Origin: Chryseobacterium sp. JV274
GTDB lineage: Bacteria > Bacteroidota > Bacteroidia > Flavobacteriales > Weeksellaceae
Direction of reading: 5' to 3'
Assembly: GCF_903969135.1 (NCBI RefSeq)
Contig: NZ_LR824569.1
Coordinates: forward strand, 806,001-870,000
DNA length: 64,000 nucleotides
Every line of letters starts with the position of its first letter. The stretch's first letter is position 1. A program made the translations under genes and the position numbers. Of the stretch, positions 59,861-64,000 are shown in pieces. The notes beneath the pieces are model-generated. The model was not told the origin of the DNA. It saw only the letters and a list, made by a program, of their open reading frames with translations, and ran no database searches.

Positions 59861-60949
59861 TTATTTTTTGAATTCAGAAGGGGTCTGTCCCGTCACTTTT
59901 TTAAACGTGGTATTAAAAGAAGTCTTGGAATTGAATCCTGATTCATAAGCAATCCCCAGAATTGATAATTTACTATTTGATTCCTTCAGAAGTTTTTGGG
60001 CATATTCTACTCTGAATTCATTTACATATTGGAAGAAATTCTTTCCAAAACCTGTATTGATGACATAAGACAGGTGATGAGTAGAAACAGAGAGCATTTC
60101 AGCCAGCCTGATCAGGTTAAGTTCACTGTCAAGATAAGGTTTCTGTATTTCCATCAGTCTTTCAAGTGAGGTTTTAATTTTTAGTAATTCTTCATCGGAG
60201 ATGAGCTTTCTCTTTATCTCTTCTGAATCGGAATCTTCATTGATAGAGATCAGTTCTTCTCTTTGCTTTTCTTCTAAAGGATAGATTTCCCTTTGTTTCA
60301 GAGAATAATATCCCACCCAGTAGATCACCAGTAAAAAGACAGTATTGATAAAAAAATTCAGTGATTTGGGGTCATAGAAGAGATTATATATCACATAGAT
60401 GATATTCACAATAAGAAGTACCAGAATGATATACTCAAGCCAATTCAAATTGATTCCTTCAGTATTGGAAGAAAACTGTTGGATCTTTCGCTGGTGTTTT
60501 CTGATGGTAATATAAGAAAGTCCGGTATAGAATAGTGCCTGAATCAGGATCAAAATAACACTCAGATATTCAAACGGTGATTCATAACCGAGATTTACTA
60601 AGATAAGACATAACAGAAAGGCTGCAGGAAATAACAGGAATTTAAAATTCTTGATTTTGAAGGTAAAAGAGGGATTGGTAAAGAACAGCACACTAAAGTA
60701 AAAAACAATGGGTGTGAAAAACTGAATACATCTGACGAAAAACAGGGAATGAAACTCAACTGTCGTACCCGTGATGAGAAACAAAACCTCATCCAGCCAG
60801 AAGGTAGACCACAGAAAAAGAAATATTCCAAACCAGAAATTGGCCTTATGGTTTACTTGTAAAGGATTGGCGAGCTTTAGCAGAGAAAGCAAAACCAATG
60901 AACCATAGATAAGTATCACGATGAAACTGTTTAACTCTGATGTGTTCAT
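59861..60949 (-). CDS. seven-helix membrane-bound AraC-type regulator
   Basis: This 362-residue protein has seven membrane helices (about 9-25, 38-55, 67-90, 104-120, 128-148, 172-192 and 198-215). A cytoplasmic linker follows, then an AraC DNA-binding domain in the last 95 residues, with helix-turn-helices LNLIRLAEMLSVSTHHLSYVIN and LSILGIAYESGFNSKTSFNTTFKKVTGQTPSEF. This 7TM-AraC layout is common in Bacteroidota but poorly studied. The membrane part probably senses a small hydrophobic or envelope signal and regulates directly at the membrane. No target operon is obvious; the adjacent rhomboid protease is a candidate partner but only by position. Confidence 0.9.
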   Translation of the reverse strand: MNTSELNSFIVILIYGSLVLLSLLKLANPLQVNHKANFWFGIFLFLWSTFWLDEVLFLITGTTVEFHSLFFVRCIQFFTPIVFYFSVLFFTNPSFTFKIKNFKFLLFPAAFLLCLILVNLGYESPFEYLSVILILIQALFYTGLSYITIRKHQRKIQQFSSNTEGINLNWLEYIILVLLIVNIIYVIYNLFYDPKSLNFFINTVFLLVIYWVGYYSLKQREIYPLEEKQREELISINEDSDSEEIKRKLISDEELLKIKTSLERLMEIQKPYLDSELNLIRLAEMLSVSTHHLSYVINTGFGKNFFQYVNEFRVEYAQKLLKESNSKLSILGIAYESGFNSKTSFNTTFKKVTGQTPSEFKK

Positions 60950-60980
60950 TGGTTTTGATATTTTAATTAAAAATAGCCTT

Positions 60981-61622
60981 TTATCCTATTCGTTTCCTTA
61001 CAAAAATTTCATATCCCAGATAAATTAACGGAAGCGACATGATTCCTAAGAAAAGGATATTGCTCATGGCCAGCTGCGGATGCATTACAATAGAGTAAAC
61101 AAGCCCGAAAAAAGCTCCTCCAAGGTGGGCTGCATGCCCCAGATTATCCCATTGCTTAGGATTCAGCATCATGTATACAGAATATCCGAAATACAGTGTT
61201 CCAAATAGCCATCCTGGTAAGAAATTGACACTAATCTCATTCGGCGCCATGGCTATGGAAGCAAAAATAATTCCCGAAACTGCTCCTGATGCTCCGATAG
61301 CAGAATACCAAGGCTGATTTTTATAGATCTGTAAACTGAATAAATTTCCTAAAATCATTGATCCAAAATAAAGAATCAAAAATCCTACTTCACCAAAGAA
61401 ACTAATGACCACTCCCTGGAAAAAATACAGGGAAAGCATATTAAAAAATAAGTGCATAAAGTCTGCATGCAAAAATGCAGAGCTGATCAGCCTTATATAT
61501 TCTTTACGGTTTGCAATGGCTCCAACATTGAATTTATATTTTTCAAATAATACTGTATTGTTAAATCCCATGTAACTAAAAATACATGTGGCCGCCATGA
61601 TAATTAAAACAACTATATTCAT
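60981..61622 (-). CDS. rhomboid-family intramembrane serine protease
   Basis: This 213-residue membrane protease has six helices. Catalytic Ser112 lies in GASGAVSG and His166 in HAAHLGGA, with Asn61 in HLFFNMLS as the oxyanion-supporting residue. The length is that of the small bacterial form with six helices. It cleaves membrane-protein helices to release outside domains. It is 31 bases upstream of the 7TM-AraC regulator in the same direction, so they may be cotranscribed and functionally linked. Substrates are unknown. Confidence 0.93.
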   Translation of the reverse strand: MNIVVLIIMAATCIFSYMGFNNTVLFEKYKFNVGAIANRKEYIRLISSAFLHADFMHLFFNMLSLYFFQGVVISFFGEVGFLILYFGSMILGNLFSLQIYKNQPWYSAIGASGAVSGIIFASIAMAPNEISVNFLPGWLFGTLYFGYSVYMMLNPKQWDNLGHAAHLGGAFFGLVYSIVMHPQLAMSNILFLGIMSLPLIYLGYEIFVRKRIG

Positions 61623-61663
61623 CGTATGTTTCTTATGTTATAATTAAACAGACATTGTATGGT

Positions 61664-64000
61664 CTATTCATTTTCGCTATTCCCGTCACCCTGAAACAGA
61701 TCTCCTATAATTCCTCCGTCTTCATCTGTGTCTCCTGTAGGTTCCGGCTCTTCATAAATCTCCGATTCTTCTTCCACAGGTTCAGGAATGGTGATATTAA
61801 TTGCTTTTACTTTAAACTTTGTAAATTGATTTCCGATTGCTTTTATTCCTTTTACGGCAATAAATTCATCAATGTTTATTGTTTCAGCTTCACGTTCTTT
61901 GCCTTTATCTTTCGCGAAAATAATTTCTGCAGTTACATCATTGGCAACGATTACATTTTCAATAAATGATTTCGGGTGTTCAGATGGCATGAAGGTCTGT
62001 ACGTTTACCGTATTTTCCAGTAAGAATCTCTTGATGAAGTAAATATCTTTTTCTCCATCATAATAAATACAGGTAATAGGTTGTGCAGGTCTCCATTTTT
62101 CCAAAACCAGATATTCATCATCAAAACGGTTACCCAAATCAAAAGAAACAAGCTTTACTTCACCGTTTGTATTGATAGTCAGAATTTTGTCATCCCCTTT
62201 GAAACTTCCAAGTAATGTTCCTCTTACATCAGCGTTCAGTCTTCTTACCGTATCATCAAACCAGATTTTTCTAGGTGCCAGAGTAGAAACTCCTTCTTCC
62301 TTCATATCTACTTTCTTTACCGCATATTTTGTCACCAGGTTTCCTTTGGAATCACGTCCTTTGATGGCAAGTTCGGAGAAATTGATCTCCATTTTGTTCT
62401 TTCTGATTCTTGGATTTGGCTTTAAAAGCACTGTTACTGTTTCTGCTTCACCATTAGGATTTGCCGAAAAATACAGTGTTTCGGAACCTTTTTTATCTGA
62501 AGCTAACGGATAATCTGTATTTCTTGTCACTCCGGTTACCGAGAAACGTTTCATATAATATGGTCCTTCTCTTCCCTCCCGGTAGATCATATTATACACT
62601 GTTCTTTTATCATTTTTCTTCCAGATGGCAACGTGCAGGATATCTTTTCCAACAAACGTTTTCGCCTCTACTTTTACCACTTTCATGCTTCCGTCTTTTC
62701 TGAAAATAATGATATCATCAATGTCAGAGCAATCGAACAGATACTGGTCTTTCCTCAGGGATGTTCCGATAAAGCCTTCTTCAAAATTGGCATAGAACTT
62801 TTCATTAGCCACCGCTACTTTTGTAGCATCAATGGTATCAAAAATTCTAAGCTCTGTCTTTCTCTGTTTCTCTTTACCGTACTTTTTCTGAATATTTAAA
62901 TAATAATCGATGGCATAAGCGATCAGGTTGGCCAGGTGATATTTCACCTGTTCTATTTTACCTTCCAGTGATGCAATATTTTCTTTAAATTTATCTAAAT
63001 CGAATCTTGAAATTCTCTTGATTCTGATTTCAGTCAGTTTTAAGATATCCTCTTCAGTAACCGCTCTTAAAAGATGTTTGGTATGTGGTTTTAATCCGGC
63101 ATCAATCGTCTTTAACACATCTTCCCAGGTTTTCACCTCTTCAATATCGTGATAGATTCTATTTTCAATAAAAATTCTTTCCAGTGAAGAGAAATGCCAG
63201 CTTTCCTGAAGTTCGTGAAGTTCAATTTCAAGTTCCTTCTTCAATAATGACACCGTATGGTCCGTATTCATTTTCAGGATATCGGAAACATTCATGAACA
63301 TAGGTTTGTCACCTACAATCACACAGGCGTTCGGAGAGATTGTCACCTGACAGTCCGTGAATGCATACAGGGCATCAATTGTTTTATCCGGTGAAACATC
63401 ATTATGGATATGAATCAGGATTTCTACTTTATCTGAAGTATTATCCTCAATCTTTTTAATTTTGATTTTCCCTTTCTCATTGGCCTTTAAGATAGAATCA
63501 ATAAGGTCAGTTGTCGTTTTCGAGTAAGGAAGTTCGGAAATCACCAATGTATGTTTATCCGTTTGGGTAATTTTGGCTCTGGCTCTTACTTTTCCTCCTC
63601 TGTGCCCGTCATTATATTCTGAAACATCCAGATAACCGGCTGTTAAAAAGTCCGGATACAGCTCAAATCTCTTTCCTTTCAGATAAGCTACTGATGCGTT
63701 GATAAGCTCATTGAAGTTATGCGGAAGTATTTTTGTGGAAAGCCCTACTCCAATACCTTCTACTCCCTGTGCAAGAAGCAAGGGAAATTTTACCGGCAGG
63801 TCTACAGGTTCATTATTTCTTCCGTCGTAAGATTTGGTCCATTCTGTAGTTTTAGGATTAAAGACTACTTCCAGCGCAAAAGGAGTCAGCCTTGCTTCAA
63901 TATATCTTGCCGCAGCCGCAGAGTCTCCTGTATAAATATTCCCCCAGTTTCCCTGAGTATCTATCAGCAGTTCTTTCTGCCCTACCTGCACCATGGCATC
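61664..64000 (-). CDS. parC: DNA topoisomerase IV subunit A, 5' end missing
   Basis: The reading frame is open to the right window edge, so the N-terminus is missing; about 778 C-terminal residues are seen. The first residues DAMVQVGQKELLIDTQGNWGNIYTGDSAAAARYIEARL contain the catalytic tyrosine in AARYIEARL. The CAP and coiled-coil regions follow (RISRFDLDKFKENIASLEGKIEQVKYHL). A beta-propeller-like C-terminal domain comes next (DDIIIFRKDGSMKVVKVEA; GTLLGSFKGDDKILTINTNGEVKLVSFD), then an acidic tail (EEESEIYEEPEPTGDTDEDGG). No typical GyrA box (QRRGGKG) is visible, and the tail is Bacteroidota ParC-like. It decatenates daughter chromosomes and is a quinolone target. Confidence 0.93.
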   Translation of the reverse strand, partial: DAMVQVGQKELLIDTQGNWGNIYTGDSAAAARYIEARLTPFALEVVFNPKTTEWTKSYDGRNNEPVDLPVKFPLLLAQGVEGIGVGLSTKILPHNFNELINASVAYLKGKRFELYPDFLTAGYLDVSEYNDGHRGGKVRARAKITQTDKHTLVISELPYSKTTTDLIDSILKANEKGKIKIKKIEDNTSDKVEILIHIHNDVSPDKTIDALYAFTDCQVTISPNACVIVGDKPMFMNVSDILKMNTDHTVSLLKKELEIELHELQESWHFSSLERIFIENRIYHDIEEVKTWEDVLKTIDAGLKPHTKHLLRAVTEEDILKLTEIRIKRISRFDLDKFKENIASLEGKIEQVKYHLANLIAYAIDYYLNIQKKYGKEKQRKTELRIFDTIDATKVAVANEKFYANFEEGFIGTSLRKDQYLFDCSDIDDIIIFRKDGSMKVVKVEAKTFVGKDILHVAIWKKNDKRTVYNMIYREGREGPYYMKRFSVTGVTRNTDYPLASDKKGSETLYFSANPNGEAETVTVLLKPNPRIRKNKMEINFSELAIKGRDSKGNLVTKYAVKKVDMKEEGVSTLAPRKIWFDDTVRRLNADVRGTLLGSFKGDDKILTINTNGEVKLVSFDLGNRFDDEYLVLEKWRPAQPITCIYYDGEKDIYFIKRFLLENTVNVQTFMPSEHPKSFIENVIVANDVTAEIIFAKDKGKEREAETINIDEFIAVKGIKAIGNQFTKFKVKAINITIPEPVEEESEIYEEPEPTGDTDEDGGIIGDLFQGDGNSENE

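Overview
The window is chromosomal DNA from a flavobacterium of the Weeksellaceae, most likely Chryseobacterium or a close relative. This rests on AT-rich DNA, the Bacteroidota promoter form TTTG-N19-TAnnTTTG, near absence of Shine-Dalgarno sites, type IX secretion (T9SS) C-terminal sorting domains, GLPGLI-family proteins, and RecQ and aspartyl-protease variants typical of the group. There is no phage, insertion sequence, CRISPR array or conjugative module. The window reads as ordinary core genome with lineage-specific surface and secretion genes. Two genes run off the edges: a DUF2306 membrane protein on the left and parC on the right.

Layout. 1-3.8 kb: small membrane, VOC, secreted aspartyl-protease and DnaJ-KTSC genes. 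4-10.3 kb: an RND efflux operon led by a TetR repressor with two matching operators. 10.5-16 kb: a 1341-residue T9SS surface protein, an S1-like RNA-binding protein and a small secreted protein. 16-19.2 kb: two SDR oxidoreductases, one paired with a TetR repressor and one with an AraC regulator. 19.3-28.7 kb: DUF4476, lpdA, cupin, glycosyltransferase, recQ, kdsD and tatC. 28.9-35.6 kb: three exported metalloproteases in a row (reprolysin-like with T9SS tail, M1, M61). 35.7-42.3 kb: PBP4 with an orphan histidine kinase, pepE with a zinc-ribbon protein, a TPR protein, a DUF1905 protein and fsa. 42.4-47.3 kb: two GLPGLI proteins, an acetyltransferase, and a BlaI/M56 signalling pair whose M56 protein carries ten consecutive heptad repeats. 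47.5-50.1 kb: secreted hypothetical, GNAT, 2OG oxygenase and a free-standing Ada-like zinc domain. 50.2-50.8 kb: five identical tandem initiator tRNA-Met genes separated by short covarying hairpins. 50.9-55.3 kb: a six-gene operon (YrdC-like, CPBP protease, yaaA, prmC, serine hydrolase, DUF4180). 55.5-57.9 kb: a long structured leader followed by two surface genes, one with an L-type lectin-like domain. 57.9-64 kb: a two-gene NAD-dependent reductase operon, a 7TM-AraC regulator, a rhomboid protease and parC.

Regulation is unusually readable. The two TetR operons each have two copies of a palindrome on or beside their promoters. The BlaI gene has a palindrome at its transcription start. The aspartyl-protease gene has three 11-bp-phased GGTTAA repeats just upstream of a -33/-7 promoter. 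The strongest candidates for undescribed biology are the tRNA-fMet array with covarying spacers, the heptad-repeat M56/BlaI system, and the structured leader of the lectin locus. All are readings of sequence alone and need the searches named in the findings.
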